Positions 34,301-43,195 of a DNA stretch of 64,000 bases are shown piece by piece. The stretch covers positions 7,535 through 71,534 of the forward strand of contig JBKQPG010000046.1 in NCBI GenBank assembly GCA_052145115.1, read 5' to 3'. The translations under genes were made by a program, and so were the position numbers. The notes under the pieces were generated by a model. That model did no database searches, was not told the DNA's origin, and saw only the letters and a list, made by a program, of their open reading frames with translations. Every line of letters begins with the position of its first letter. Positions within the stretch are counted from its first letter, which is position 1. The DNA comes from CAIVVT01 sp052145115. GTDB lineage: Bacteria > Acidobacteriota > Terriglobia > Bryobacterales > Bryobacteraceae.

Positions 34301-35208
34301 GCGCGCGCTCTCAGCTTCTCGACTGCCGCCGTCACCCTTTCCAGGGTTACACTTGCCAGACCCTCCGCGGCGGTGATGACCTCGCTCCGAGTCCGCCATG
34401 GCGCCCACACCGTCGCATCCGAAGAGCCGTACAGAACGACGACCGGCAGGCCGAACGCCGCCGCCATGTGGGCTGGCCCGCTATCGTTCCCGACAAACAG
34501 CCGCGCTCCCGCGAGCAGTGTTTTCACTTCGCGCAACGGAGCACCTTGCAGACATTCGAATTCTGCGAACGGCGCGAAATGGTCGCCTCGGCCGCCGATG
34601 ATCACCACTTCCAGACCATGCTTTTGTTTCAGGTAGTGCCCCAGCGCAACAAACAGCTCTGGCGGCCAAGCCTTGTGCGCCGCCGAGGCGAACGGATGCA
34701 GGACCGCGTGAGGGGCCCGCTCGCGGCCGCTCTCCGCGAACAGGCAGGCGCGCGGGATTTCAGCGCGCGGAACCCCCAGCCAGAACATCGCCGATGCAAT
34801 GTGCTCCGCCGTATGAACCGTGCGTTCCTCGCCCAGAATCTCCTGTGCTCGCGGAATGTGGAGATTGTACAGCGGCTGGGAACGAAAATGGCCGAATCCC
34901 GCGCGTAATCGCGCCATCGAGGCGGCGGTCAGCACGGCGCTGCGCGGGCCGCCATGCAAATTGAGAGTCAAGGCCGGCCTCCACGCGAACGCCCGGCCCG
35001 GCCCCGGCGCGAGAATCGCATCGACATCCGGGTTGCCTTCGAACACGGCGGCGAAGCGCTGTTCCACCATCACCGCCACGCGCAGGTCGGGCCGTGAATT
35101 CTTGAGCAGCCGGAGAGCGGGCGTCGTCAGAACGCAGTCGCCCAGGGACCTGAGCCGGATCACGAGAACGCGCGCGGAGGGCGGCAGCGTATGGAGCACC
35201 GCCGGCAT
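34297..35208 (-). CDS. Glycosyltransferase family 9 (heptosyltransferase-like)
   Basis: About 303 residues. GT9 features: VLVIRLRSLGDCVLTTPALR at the N-terminus, HPFASAAHKAWPPE, and the nucleotide-sugar site FVGNDSGPAHMAAAFGLPVV followed by LYGSSDATVWAPW. These enzymes add heptose or related sugars to the LPS core. The ATG at 35208 is conservative; one at 35241 overlaps the upstream gene. Coupled to the MsbA-type exporter. Confidence 0.88.
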   Translation of the reverse strand: MPAVLHTLPPSARVLVIRLRSLGDCVLTTPALRLLKNSRPDLRVAVMVEQRFAAVFEGNPDVDAILAPGPGRAFAWRPALTLNLHGGPRSAVLTAASMARLRAGFGHFRSQPLYNLHIPRAQEILGEERTVHTAEHIASAMFWLGVPRAEIPRACLFAESGRERAPHAVLHPFASAAHKAWPPELFVALGHYLKQKHGLEVVIIGGRGDHFAPFAEFECLQGAPLREVKTLLAGARLFVGNDSGPAHMAAAFGLPVVVLYGSSDATVWAPWRTRSEVITAAEGLASVTLERVTAAVEKLRARA

Positions 35209-35218
35209 ACGTGCCGTC

Positions 35219-35389
35219 TCAGTCCTCGATCCGCGCCTCATCCACGAGCATCACGGGGATGTCGTCGCGAATCGGGTACACGCGCCGGCAAGCGGGGCAC
35301 CTCAGCCCCCCCTGATCCTCGGTCAACTGAACCGGCTCCCTGCAAACGGGACAGACGAGAATGTCAAGCAGATCCTGACTGACTGCCAT
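35219..35389 (-). CDS. Trm112/UPF0434 family zinc-binding protein
   Basis: 56 residues from the ATG at 35389. Two CxxC pairs (LVCPVCREP and LRCPACRRVYP) and the ending IRDDIPVMLVDEARI are hallmarks of the family. In bacteria these small proteins often sit beside LPS genes, as here. Frame upstream of the ATG is not conserved. Confidence 0.88.
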   Translation of the reverse strand: MAVSQDLLDILVCPVCREPVQLTEDQGGLRCPACRRVYPIRDDIPVMLVDEARIED

Positions 35390-35554
35390 GCGCCACCTTC
35401 CGGGAAACCCCAGTTTAGCAGAGGCCCCCAGCGTCCATTTCACGATGCTCACCCGGCGATGGGAGCGCCCCCGCGGTTCACGCCATCGGGCCCCCACATC
35501 CGATTTGGAACCGCACCCGGAGGCCCGAAAGCAGAAGGCCTCGAACGGCCGGGG

Positions 35555-36214
35555 CTAGCCCTTCATCTCCTCGCGAGCCGTCTTCACGGCATCCAGGAAT
35601 CGCCGGGCCCGTTCCGTGAAGATCCCATAGCTGCCCTCCCGGATCGTCTTGGAGTCGATCAACTCCCCGCCCACGGCCACGGCGCAGGCGCCGGCCTTCA
35701 GGAAATCGCCCGCCGTCGCCAGGCTGACGCCGCCGGTCGGAATCATCTCGATCTGCGGAAATGGAGCCTTGAGCGCCTTGATGTATTTCGGCCCGCCGAC
35801 GTTGTCGCAGGGGAAGATCTTCACGATGTCGGCACCCGCCTCCCAGGCCGCCAGTACCTCCGTCGGCGTCAGCGCCCCCGGCGTGACCGGCTTGGAGTAG
35901 CGGTGGGCCATCTCAATCGTTTTAAAATTCAGGGCCGGCGTGACGAAGAACTGCGCCCCCGCCAGCATGCACATCCGGCACGTCTCCGGATCGAGCACCG
36001 TCCCTGCGCCCAGCAGCATCCGGTCGCCGAAATGGTCGGCCAGTTTCTGCAGCACCCGCACCGCGCCCGGCACGGTCATGGTGATTTCGGCCAGACGGAT
36101 TCCACCCTCATAAATGGCTTCAATCGCCTTGACCGCACTTTCCGCCGAAGGCGTGCGAACGACCGGTACGATGCCGATTTCCCGAATGATGGATAAGATC
36201 TCCTGCTTCGTCAT
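35555..36214 (-). CDS. eda: KDPG/KHG aldolase
   Basis: 219 residues; cleaves 2-keto-3-deoxy-6-phosphogluconate to pyruvate and glyceraldehyde-3-phosphate (Entner-Doudoroff route and uronate catabolism). Catalytic Lys132 in ADIVKIFPC, general base Glu43 in LAEITMT, and PTGGVSLATAG for phosphate binding. Length is typical. Stands alone between the quinone reductase and the Trm112-like gene. Confidence 0.93.
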   Translation of the reverse strand: MTKQEILSIIREIGIVPVVRTPSAESAVKAIEAIYEGGIRLAEITMTVPGAVRVLQKLADHFGDRMLLGAGTVLDPETCRMCMLAGAQFFVTPALNFKTIEMAHRYSKPVTPGALTPTEVLAAWEAGADIVKIFPCDNVGGPKYIKALKAPFPQIEMIPTGGVSLATAGDFLKAGACAVAVGGELIDSKTIREGSYGIFTERARRFLDAVKTAREEMKG

Positions 36215-36276
36215 ACTGCGACGATCCTATCACGCCCGGCCCGCGATTCAACCCCTCAACGCACTACCTCAACGCG

Positions 36277-37245
36277 CTACGGAATCAGCAGCAGCTTGCC
36301 CGTCGACTTACGACTCGTCAAGTCCTCCTGCGCGCGCCCCGCCTCACTCAGCCGATAGCGCGCGTAAATCTGCAATTTGAGATGCCCGTCTCGCAGCCAG
36401 CGGAAGACGTCGCCCGCCCGCCACAACACTTCCTCGCGCGTGGCGGCGTAGTGAGTGAGCGTCGGCCGGGTGAGGTACAGCGAGCCCTTCTGGCTCAGCA
36501 GCAGCGGCGAGATTGGATCCACCGGGCCGCTGGCGTTGCCGAAGCTCACCATCATGCCGCGCGGCTGGAGCGAATTCAGGCTCTTCTCCCAGGTCGACTT
36601 GCCCACCGAGTCGTAGACCACCTCCACGCCCTTGCCGCCGGTCAGCCGCTTGACCTCCTGCTCGAAGTCCTGCTCCGTGTACAGAATCACCTCGTCGCAG
36701 CCGGCCTGCCGCGCGATCCCGGCCTTCTCCTTTGTCGATGTGGTTCCGATCACCCGCGCCCCGCGCAGCTTGGCCGCCGCCACGGTCCACTGTCCCGCTC
36801 CGCCCGCGGCGGCGTGGATCAGCGCCGTGTCGCCGGGCTTCAACTGGAACGTCGAGTGCGTCAGGTAATGCGCCGTCATGCCTTGCAGCATCGACCCCGC
36901 CGCAACCTCCAAACTGATCTCCTCGGGCACTTTCACCAATTGCCAGGCGGGCACCGCGGCATACTCTGCGTAGGAGCCGCGCGCCATCGCGTACGCCACG
37001 CGGTCGCCCGGGGCGAACCCCGTCACGCCCTCGCCGATCTCCTCGACGACGCCCGCGCCCTCCAGCCCCAGCACCACCGGCGGCTCGGCCTTGTACAGCC
37101 CCGTGCGGAAGTAAATGTCGATGAAATTCACGCCCGCAGCGTGGATCTTCACCAACGCCTCGCCGGCGGCCGGTTTCGGCGCCGGCAGCTCCTCGTAGCG
37201 CAGCTTGTCAACGCCGCCCGGATCGGTCACGAATACGGCTTTCAT
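36277..37245 (-). CDS. NADPH:quinone reductase-like zinc-independent MDR
   Basis: 322 residues, medium-chain dehydrogenase/reductase without structural zinc cysteines. AGVNFIDIYFRTGLY, the HAAAGGAGQWTVAAAK nucleotide-binding loop, and LYLTRPTLTHYAATREE match quinone oxidoreductase (QorA) proteins. The ATG at 37245 overlaps the preceding stop by 4 bp, fixing the start. Confidence 0.9.
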   Translation of the reverse strand: MKAVFVTDPGGVDKLRYEELPAPKPAAGEALVKIHAAGVNFIDIYFRTGLYKAEPPVVLGLEGAGVVEEIGEGVTGFAPGDRVAYAMARGSYAEYAAVPAWQLVKVPEEISLEVAAGSMLQGMTAHYLTHSTFQLKPGDTALIHAAAGGAGQWTVAAAKLRGARVIGTTSTKEKAGIARQAGCDEVILYTEQDFEQEVKRLTGGKGVEVVYDSVGKSTWEKSLNSLQPRGMMVSFGNASGPVDPISPLLLSQKGSLYLTRPTLTHYAATREEVLWRAGDVFRWLRDGHLKLQIYARYRLSEAGRAQEDLTSRKSTGKLLLIP

Positions 37246-37793
37246 AGCGTTCTCAACCACCTCCTGAAATGAACCTGCGCCGCATACAGCAGCAGATATG
37301 TGAACGTGAACGGCAGCACCAGCAGCCCGCCGATCTGCGCCAGCGCGTTGCCGCCGCTCAGGCCCGCGCGGATCAAAATGAACCGCCAGACGATACGCCA
37401 GTGCCCCCGATCGAGCCAGAAGTAGTCGCTATTCTCGTTGATCAGGAACACCTTGGAAGGCGCGTGCCAGGCCGCCAGCCATTTCCACGGCGTCATGATC
37501 GGCACGCCCGCGCACAGCAGCCCGCAGATGTCGGGCCGGCGGCTGCGCAGTTCCTGGAACAGCCGTCGGCGCGCCCTTCCGCCGCGGAAGTCCTGCACGC
37601 GATAAATCCGGCCGCGCTCGGGATCGAAGCCTCGCGGCGCGCCGGAATGGCAGGTCAACAGATCGATTTGCTCCAGCCCGCCGTAATTCCGGTCCAGCGC
37701 GGGCAGCAAGCGTTCCAGGACGTGCCGCGGACCGCTTTCGACCAGCAATACCCGAGACGTCGGGGGATGTTCGCGGGTCAGAAAATATCGCAT
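37242..37793 (-). CDS. Unrecognised protein with C-terminal membrane segment
   Basis: 183 residues. N-terminal part soluble (RVLLVESGPRHVLERLLPAL, IDLLTCHSGAPRGFD), then a WKWLAAWHAPSKVFLINENSDY block, and a hydrophobic helix near 155-172 followed by a basic tail. The layout recalls nucleotide-sugar-handling or lipid-modifying proteins, but no family can be named. It is coupled by ATGA to the quinone reductase and lies 67 bp after cimA, so it may be read from the ilv operon. Confidence 0.7.
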   Translation of the reverse strand: MRYFLTREHPPTSRVLLVESGPRHVLERLLPALDRNYGGLEQIDLLTCHSGAPRGFDPERGRIYRVQDFRGGRARRRLFQELRSRRPDICGLLCAGVPIMTPWKWLAAWHAPSKVFLINENSDYFWLDRGHWRIVWRFILIRAGLSGGNALAQIGGLLVLPFTFTYLLLYAAQVHFRRWLRTL

Positions 37794-37860
37794 CCCCTAT
37801 TATTCTGACGCACACCGCGCGCGGCGCGCGGATCACGCTCAGGCACGGAAGCGCGTCGCC

Positions 37861-39471
37861 TCAGACGCCCCAGCAGTAGTCTTCCACCGCCCGCTCGACC
37901 GATTCGTCCTTGTCCGCCAGCCGCATCAGCTCCAGCCGCAGCGCGGACGTCAGCGCGTCCCAGCTCGCTTCGATCACGTTTTCCGAGACGCCCACGGTGG
38001 CCCATGAGCGCCGGTGATCGGACCACTCCACGTGCACCCGCACCTTGGCTGCCGTGCCCACCTTCGAATCCAGCACGCGGACCTTGTAGTCGGTCAGCCG
38101 CACGTTGGAGATCGCCGGATAGACCGTCGCCAGGCACTGCCGCAGGCACTTGTCCAACGCATGCACCGGACCGGAGCCGGTTTCGATCGCCGAGTAGATC
38201 GCATCGTTCACCCGCAGGATCACCGTCGCCGTGGTCACCGCATCGCGATTGCTGATCTTGCGCATCCCCACCTCGAAGTTCACGACCTCGAAGAAATGCA
38301 CGTTCGGCTGCAGCGTTTCCCTGACCAGCAGTTCGAACGTGCCCTCCGCCGCTTCCAGTTCGTAGCCGTCGTATTCCATCTGCTTGATGCGGTCCAGCAG
38401 TACGCGGCGCGCCTTGTCGTCCACGCGGTCGCCCAGCCCGTTCTGTTCCAGCTTGTAGACGATGTTGCCGCGCCCGCTCAGGTCGCTCAACAGGACGCGC
38501 TGGTGGTTGCCGACGGTCTGCGGAGTGATGTGCTCGTAGCTGGCCGGCTCCTTCAGCACCGCGCTGACGTGCACCCCGCCCTTGTGCGCAAAGGCGCTCC
38601 GGCCGACGAACGGCTGGTTCGAACTCAGCGGCAGATTGGCCAGTTCGGCGATGTAGTGCGCCACCATGGTCAGGCTCGCCAGCCGCTCCGTCCCGACTGT
38701 CCGATGTCCCAGCTTGGCTTCCAGAATGGCGATGATCGACGTCAGGTTCGCGTTCCCGCAGCGCTCTCCATAGCCGTTCATCGTCCCCTGCACGTGCGTC
38801 GCCCCGCTCTCCACGGCGGCGATCGAATTCGCCACCGCCAGCTCGCAATCGTTGTGCGCGTGGATGCCTATGCCGCCGTCGAAGCGCCGCCGCACCTCGG
38901 ACACGACCTCCGCCACCCTGGCGGTCACCGTCCCGCCGTTGGTGTCGCACAGCGTCAGCACGTCGGCGCCCGCGTTTTTGGCCGCTTCGAGCGTCCGCAG
39001 CGCGTAGTCCGGACTGGCGTTGTAGCCGTCAAACATGTGCTCGGCATCGTAGATCACTTCGCGCCCGTGCTGCTTCAGGAAACGCACGGTGTCGGAGATG
39101 ATCTGCAGGTTTTCTTCCTCGCTGATCCCCAGCACGCGCCGCACGTGCAAATCCCAGGTCTTGCCGAAAACCGAGACCGCCGGCGTCTCGGCCTCGATCA
39201 ACGCCCGTACATTCGCGTCCTGCTCCACCGGGTTCTTCGCCAGGCGCGTCGCGCCGAACGCGCACAGCCGCGCATGTTTCAGCTTCAGCCCCTTGGCCCG
39301 CGCGAAGAACTCCTTGTCCTTCGGGTTCGACATCGGCCAGCCGCCCTCGATGTAGTCGATGCCCAGGTCGTCGAGCTTCTGGGCGATCAGCACCTTGTCC
39401 TCCACCGAAAAACTGATGGCTTCGCCCTGCGTCCCGTCACGCAAAGTCGTGTCGAATGTCCAGATCCTCAT
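37861..39471 (-). CDS. cimA: Citramalate synthase
   Basis: 536 residues of the alpha-isopropylmalate synthase family, R-citramalate type: FDTTLRDGTQGEAISFS at the start, LCDTNGGT, HAHNDCELAVANS, and GTMNGYGERCGNANL, then a C-terminal regulatory domain. Condenses pyruvate with acetyl-CoA to give citramalate for isoleucine synthesis without threonine deaminase. It is the last amino-acid gene of ilvB-ilvH-ilvC-cimA, 60 bp after ilvC with a strong hairpin between. Confidence 0.93.
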   Translation of the reverse strand: MRIWTFDTTLRDGTQGEAISFSVEDKVLIAQKLDDLGIDYIEGGWPMSNPKDKEFFARAKGLKLKHARLCAFGATRLAKNPVEQDANVRALIEAETPAVSVFGKTWDLHVRRVLGISEEENLQIISDTVRFLKQHGREVIYDAEHMFDGYNASPDYALRTLEAAKNAGADVLTLCDTNGGTVTARVAEVVSEVRRRFDGGIGIHAHNDCELAVANSIAAVESGATHVQGTMNGYGERCGNANLTSIIAILEAKLGHRTVGTERLASLTMVAHYIAELANLPLSSNQPFVGRSAFAHKGGVHVSAVLKEPASYEHITPQTVGNHQRVLLSDLSGRGNIVYKLEQNGLGDRVDDKARRVLLDRIKQMEYDGYELEAAEGTFELLVRETLQPNVHFFEVVNFEVGMRKISNRDAVTTATVILRVNDAIYSAIETGSGPVHALDKCLRQCLATVYPAISNVRLTDYKVRVLDSKVGTAAKVRVHVEWSDHRRSWATVGVSENVIEASWDALTSALRLELMRLADKDESVERAVEDYCWGV

Positions 39472-39499
39472 GTCGTTGTTCGCCGCCTTGAATTCGAAG

Positions 39500-39521
39500 G
39501 GGAGCCGCCTGCGCGGCTCCC
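39500..39521 (-). terminator. 9-bp hairpin between ilvC and cimA
   Basis: GGGAGCCGC and GCGGCTCCC form a perfect stem around a 4-base loop in the 60-bp gap. No T-run follows, so partial termination, RNA processing or stabilisation of the upstream message are all possible. Confidence 0.5.
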
Positions 39522-39531
39522 GCGTTGTCGC

Positions 39532-40566
39532 CTAGTTTGAAGGCGTATCCTGCGGTACGCCCTCTTCCTTCTTCTTCTTGTTGAGGAACGGCATCATGGC
39601 GCGCAGTTCCTTGCCGACCGTCTCGATCTGCGACGTCCGCGCGGCTTCCCTCATCGCCAGGAAATTGTGCCGCCCGGTCTTGTTCTCGTTGATCCACGTT
39701 TTCGCGAACTCGCCGCTCTGGATCTCGGCCAGGATCTTCTTCATCTCCGCGCGGGTTGCGGCGTTGATGATGCGCGGGCCGCTCACGTAGTCGCCATACT
39801 CGGCCGTGTCGCTCACCGAGAAACGCATGTAGCTCAACCCGCCTTCGTAGATCAGGTCCACGATCAACTTCAGCTCGTGCAAGCACTCGAAATAGGCCAT
39901 CTCCGGTGCGTAGCCGGCCTCCACCAGCGTGTCGAAAGCCGCTTTGATCAGCGCGCTGGCGCCGCCGCACAGCACCACCTGCTCGCCGAACAGATCGGTC
40001 TCGGTCTCCTCGCGGAACGACGTCTCGATCACCCCCGCCTTCAAGCAGCCCAGCGCCAGCGCATACCCGAGCGCCGTCTCCAGCGCCTTGCCGCTCGCAT
40101 CCTGCTCGATTGCCACCAGCGCCGGCACGCCCACCCCCTCGTTGTACAGCTCGCGCACGCGATGGCCCGGCGCTTTCGGCGCGATCATGCTCACGTCCAC
40201 TCCGGCGGGCGGCTTGATCTGGCCGAAGTGAATGTTGAACCCGTGCGCGAACATCAGCGTCTTGCCCGGGTGCATGTGCTGGGCCAGGTCCTTGTGGTAC
40301 AGCTCGCTCTGGTAGTGATCCGGCACCAGCACCATGATCACGTCGGCGGCTTTGGCCGCCTCGCTGGCCGTCAGCACTTTCAGCCCGGCGGACTCGGCCT
40401 TGGCCCAGTTCGGGCTGCCCTGCGCCTCCGCGACCACGACTTTCACCCCCGAATCCCGGAGGTTCAGCGCGTGCGCGTGGCCCTGGCTTCCGTAGCCGAT
40501 GATCCCCACGGTCTTACCTTCCAGTGCGGCCAGTGAGCCGTCTTTTTCATAGAAACGTCTAGGCAT
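39532..40566 (-). CDS. ilvC: Ketol-acid reductoisomerase
   Basis: 344 residues, class I. GIIGYGSQGHAHALNLRDSG binds NADPH; VSMIAPKAPGHRVRE, the metal-binding EETETDLFGEQVVLCGG and the C-terminal KTWINENKTGRHNF are standard. Common enzyme of valine, leucine and isoleucine synthesis. The Lys-rich tail is slightly long but normal for the family. Confidence 0.96.
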   Translation of the reverse strand: MPRRFYEKDGSLAALEGKTVGIIGYGSQGHAHALNLRDSGVKVVVAEAQGSPNWAKAESAGLKVLTASEAAKAADVIMVLVPDHYQSELYHKDLAQHMHPGKTLMFAHGFNIHFGQIKPPAGVDVSMIAPKAPGHRVRELYNEGVGVPALVAIEQDASGKALETALGYALALGCLKAGVIETSFREETETDLFGEQVVLCGGASALIKAAFDTLVEAGYAPEMAYFECLHELKLIVDLIYEGGLSYMRFSVSDTAEYGDYVSGPRIINAATRAEMKKILAEIQSGEFAKTWINENKTGRHNFLAMREAARTSQIETVGKELRAMMPFLNKKKKEEGVPQDTPSN

Positions 40567-40615
40567 GAATCGTTACTCCCTTGAATCGATCTAATTCTTA
40601 AATCCATCCGCCGGC

Positions 40616-41164
40616 TTACAGCGAGCCAGTATTCACGGGCTCCGCCGGCTCGGCGGTCTTCGAGACCGGCGGCGACAGCCGCAGTTTCTTCTGTTCCAGT
40701 GAGACCGCCACCGTCCCCGACCGCGTCACGTCGATCTCGCCATAGCTTTCCATCACGGAGACGAACTCCTCCAGCTTCTCCGTCTCGCCCGTGACTTCGA
40801 GCGCGAAGCCCTCCACGCTCGAATCCACCACCCGCGCGCCGAAGATCTCGGCCTCCTTGAGAATCGCGGTCCGGTGTTCCATCGCGGCCCGTACCCGCAG
40901 CAGCACCAGTTCGCGCATCACGGCCGGCGAATCGGTCAGGTCGCTGGCCTGCAGCACGTTGATCAGCTTGTTCATCTGCTTGATCACCTGCGCCCGCAGT
41001 TTCGGATCCACATCCACTCCGATGGTCATGCGCGACAGCGTCGGGTCCAGCGTCCGCGCCACCGTCAGCGACTCGATGTTATAGCCGCGTTGCGTCAGCA
41101 GCCCCGTGACCCGCATCAGCGCGCCCGGCTTGTTCTCCATGAGCAGCGATATCGTCATCAGCAT
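40616..41164 (-). CDS. ilvH: Acetolactate synthase small (regulatory) subunit
   Basis: 182 residues. Begins with the ACT domain (ISLLMENKPGALMRVTGL, RGYNIESLTVARTLDP), which binds valine for feedback inhibition, followed by the second domain (ARVVDSSVEGFALEVTG). Sits 28 bp after ilvB and 49 bp before ilvC. Confidence 0.95.
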   Translation of the reverse strand: MLMTISLLMENKPGALMRVTGLLTQRGYNIESLTVARTLDPTLSRMTIGVDVDPKLRAQVIKQMNKLINVLQASDLTDSPAVMRELVLLRVRAAMEHRTAILKEAEIFGARVVDSSVEGFALEVTGETEKLEEFVSVMESYGEIDVTRSGTVAVSLEQKKLRLSPPVSKTAEPAEPVNTGSL

Positions 41165-41192
41165 GTTCGTGTTCTCCTCCCGTCGCCGCCGC

Positions 41193-42926
41193 TCATTTGT
41201 TCCCCACCGGCACCGGCTGCGGCGGCGCCAGCACCATCTCGCTGATCGCCGCCCCGGCCGGCACCATCGGGTAGACGTTCTCGTACTGGCTCACCCGGAC
41301 GTCCATCAGGTACGGCCCCGGCTCGTCCATCGCTTCCTGTAACGCGCTGCGCAGCTCCACCGGCGTGCGCACAATGCGGCCCTTGATCCCGTACGCCGCC
41401 GCCAGCAGTTCGACGTTGGGAAACGAATTCAGCTCCACCGCGCACAGCCGGTTGTTGTAAAACAGCTCCTGCCACTGCCGCACCATGCCCAGGTATCCGT
41501 TGTTCATCACGATCACCTTCACCGGCAGACCGTAATTGGACAGCGTGGCCAGTTCCGGCACCGACATCTGGAAGCCCCCGTCGCCCACGATCGCGAAGAC
41601 GGTTGACTCCGGATGCGCCATTTGCGCGCCGATCGCCCCGGGCAGTCCGAAGCCCATCGAGCCCAGCCCGCCCGAGTTGATCCACTGCCGCGGCCCCTCG
41701 AAACGGATGAACTGCGCCGCCCACATCTGGTGCTGTCCCACATCGGAGCTCACGATCGCCTGACCGCCGCTGAGGCGGTCGATCTCGAACATCAGTTGCT
41801 GCGGCTTGATCTCGTCGGTGCCGAACACCGGCTGGAGCGGATGCTCTTCCTGCCACCCGCGCACCCTTTGCCACCACTCTCTCCGCGCCTCTTCGTTCTG
41901 CTGCGCCGCCTGCGGCCGCAGTTCCTTCAGGATCCTGTTCAGCTTCGACAACACGCGCTTCAGGTCGCCCACAATCGGCAGGTCCACGGCCCGATTCTTG
42001 CCAATCTCGGCCGGGTCGATGTCCACGTGGATCACCTTGGCGTGTGGCGCGAACGCCGACAGCCGCCCCGTCACCCGATCGTCGAACCGGACCCCCAGCG
42101 CGATGATCAGGTCGCACTCCGTCAGGCCCATGTTGGCCGCGTAGCTGCCGTGCATCCCCGGCATGGAGATGAAATTCGGGTGCGACCCGGGGAGCCCGCC
42201 CAGCCCCATCAGGGTGCACACCGCCGGGCAGTCGAGCGTCTCCACCAGCTCCCGCAACTCGTCGTGCGCGCCCGAGTGGATGATCCCGCCGCCGGCGTAC
42301 ACGAACGGCCGCTGCGCATCCCACATCATCTGCGCCGCCCGCCGGATCTGTCCCCCATGGCCGTCGGTCACCACCTTGTAGCCCGGCAGGTGGATTTCAT
42401 TCACCGGCGTATAGTGCGCCTGGCCTTGCAGCGCGTCCTTGGTGATGTCCACCAGCACCGGCCCCGGCCGGCCCGTAGAGGCGATGTAGAACGCCTCGTG
42501 CACCACCCGCGCCACGTCGTTCACGTCCCGCACCAGGTAATTGTGCTTGGTCGCCGGACGCATGATGCCGAACGTGTCGGCCTCCTGGAACGCGTCGCTA
42601 CCGATCATCTTGCTGGTGACCTGCCCCGTGATGGCCACTACCGGAATCGAGTCCATCATCGAATCCACCAGCCCCGTCGTCAGGTTGGTCGCCCCGGGTC
42701 CCGAAGTCGCCAGGCACACGCCCACCCGCCCCGACGCCCGCGCGTAACCCGAGGCCGCGAAACTCGCGTTCTCCTCGTGCCGCACCAGCACGTGCCGGAT
42801 CGGGTGCTCATACAGTGCGTCATAGAGCGGCAGCGTCACGCCGCCGGGGTAGCCGAAGATCACCTCGACGTTCTCGCGGGCCAGGCACTCCAGCAGAATC
42901 CGTGCTCCGCTCATCAGGTTCGACAT
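41193..42926 (-). CDS. ilvB: Acetolactate synthase large (catalytic) subunit
   Basis: 577 residues, ThDP enzyme. Catalytic Glu51 in VRHEENASFAASGYAR, FAD-binding and substrate regions in the middle, and the ThDP GDG...NN motif (VGDGGFQMSV to VIVMNNGYLG). Start chosen at ATG 42926, with AAAGGAGA upstream; an in-frame ATG 63 bases earlier lies inside a hairpin. First structural gene of the ilv operon, about 140 bases downstream of a regulatory leader. Confidence 0.95.
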   Translation of the reverse strand: MSNLMSGARILLECLARENVEVIFGYPGGVTLPLYDALYEHPIRHVLVRHEENASFAASGYARASGRVGVCLATSGPGATNLTTGLVDSMMDSIPVVAITGQVTSKMIGSDAFQEADTFGIMRPATKHNYLVRDVNDVARVVHEAFYIASTGRPGPVLVDITKDALQGQAHYTPVNEIHLPGYKVVTDGHGGQIRRAAQMMWDAQRPFVYAGGGIIHSGAHDELRELVETLDCPAVCTLMGLGGLPGSHPNFISMPGMHGSYAANMGLTECDLIIALGVRFDDRVTGRLSAFAPHAKVIHVDIDPAEIGKNRAVDLPIVGDLKRVLSKLNRILKELRPQAAQQNEEARREWWQRVRGWQEEHPLQPVFGTDEIKPQQLMFEIDRLSGGQAIVSSDVGQHQMWAAQFIRFEGPRQWINSGGLGSMGFGLPGAIGAQMAHPESTVFAIVGDGGFQMSVPELATLSNYGLPVKVIVMNNGYLGMVRQWQELFYNNRLCAVELNSFPNVELLAAAYGIKGRIVRTPVELRSALQEAMDEPGPYLMDVRVSQYENVYPMVPAGAAISEMVLAPPQPVPVGNK

Positions 42927-42947
42927 CGCAGCCAATTCTCCTTTTGG

Positions 42948-42981
42948 GGATTCCCTTCGGCTCAGCGCCCTTGGGGAATCC
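42948..42981 (-). promoter_or_regulatory. Second leader hairpin, just upstream of the ilvB ribosome binding site
   Basis: GGATTCCC and GGGAATCC form an 8-bp stem around an 18-base loop, ending a few bases from the AAAGGAGA motif. It could influence ilvB translation or stabilise the message; no partner sequence was identified. Confidence 0.4.
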
Positions 42982-43002
42982 AAATCCAACGCTAAACGGA
43001 AA

Positions 43003-43037
43003 GGGCCACCCGGCGGTTTGTTCCCGCCTGGTGGCCC
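43003..43037 (-). terminator. Attenuator terminator hairpin of the ilv operon
   Basis: Nested stems GGGCCACC/GGTGGCCC and GGCGG/CCGCC, read on the minus strand, followed by TTTCCGTTT. It lies 31 bases after the leader-peptide stop codon. The 5' strand of the inner stem (43022-43030, CAGGCGGGA) is also exactly complementary to the last codons of the leader (43070-43078, TCCCGCCTG), giving an alternative, antiterminating pairing. Confidence 0.7.
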
Positions 43038-43068
43038 CGGTTTCTATCCGATTCTGGATTCGGCCGAC

Positions 43069-43188
43069 TCAGGCGGGATTAAGGTGCAACCCCGCGATAA
43101 TAATGCCAGGTACGGCAAGAATGGCCGAAATCGCAACGAGTTCCACGCCTCGCAGAGGCCGGTTGGCTATGCTGGGCGTGTCCCTCAT
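43069..43188 (-). CDS. ilv operon leader peptide
   Basis: 39 codons from ATG 43188. The last 25 residues contain 12 branched-chain residues (5 Ile, 4 Leu, 3 Val), including three consecutive Ile codons at 29-31, near the end of the peptide. This is the hallmark of a ribosome-mediated attenuator. There is no Shine-Dalgarno sequence; the ATG lies 7 bases after a probable -10 box, so the message may start at the ATG itself (leaderless). The frame is open further upstream, but no function is expected there. Confidence 0.68.
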   Translation of the reverse strand: MRDTPSIANRPLRGVELVAISAILAVPGIIIAGLHLNPA

Positions 43189-43195
43189 CACCAAT

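Noticed and set aside
36114..36380. Small plus-strand open frame between eda and the quinone reductase
   Set aside because: Overlaps both flanking minus-strand genes and has no recognisable features.
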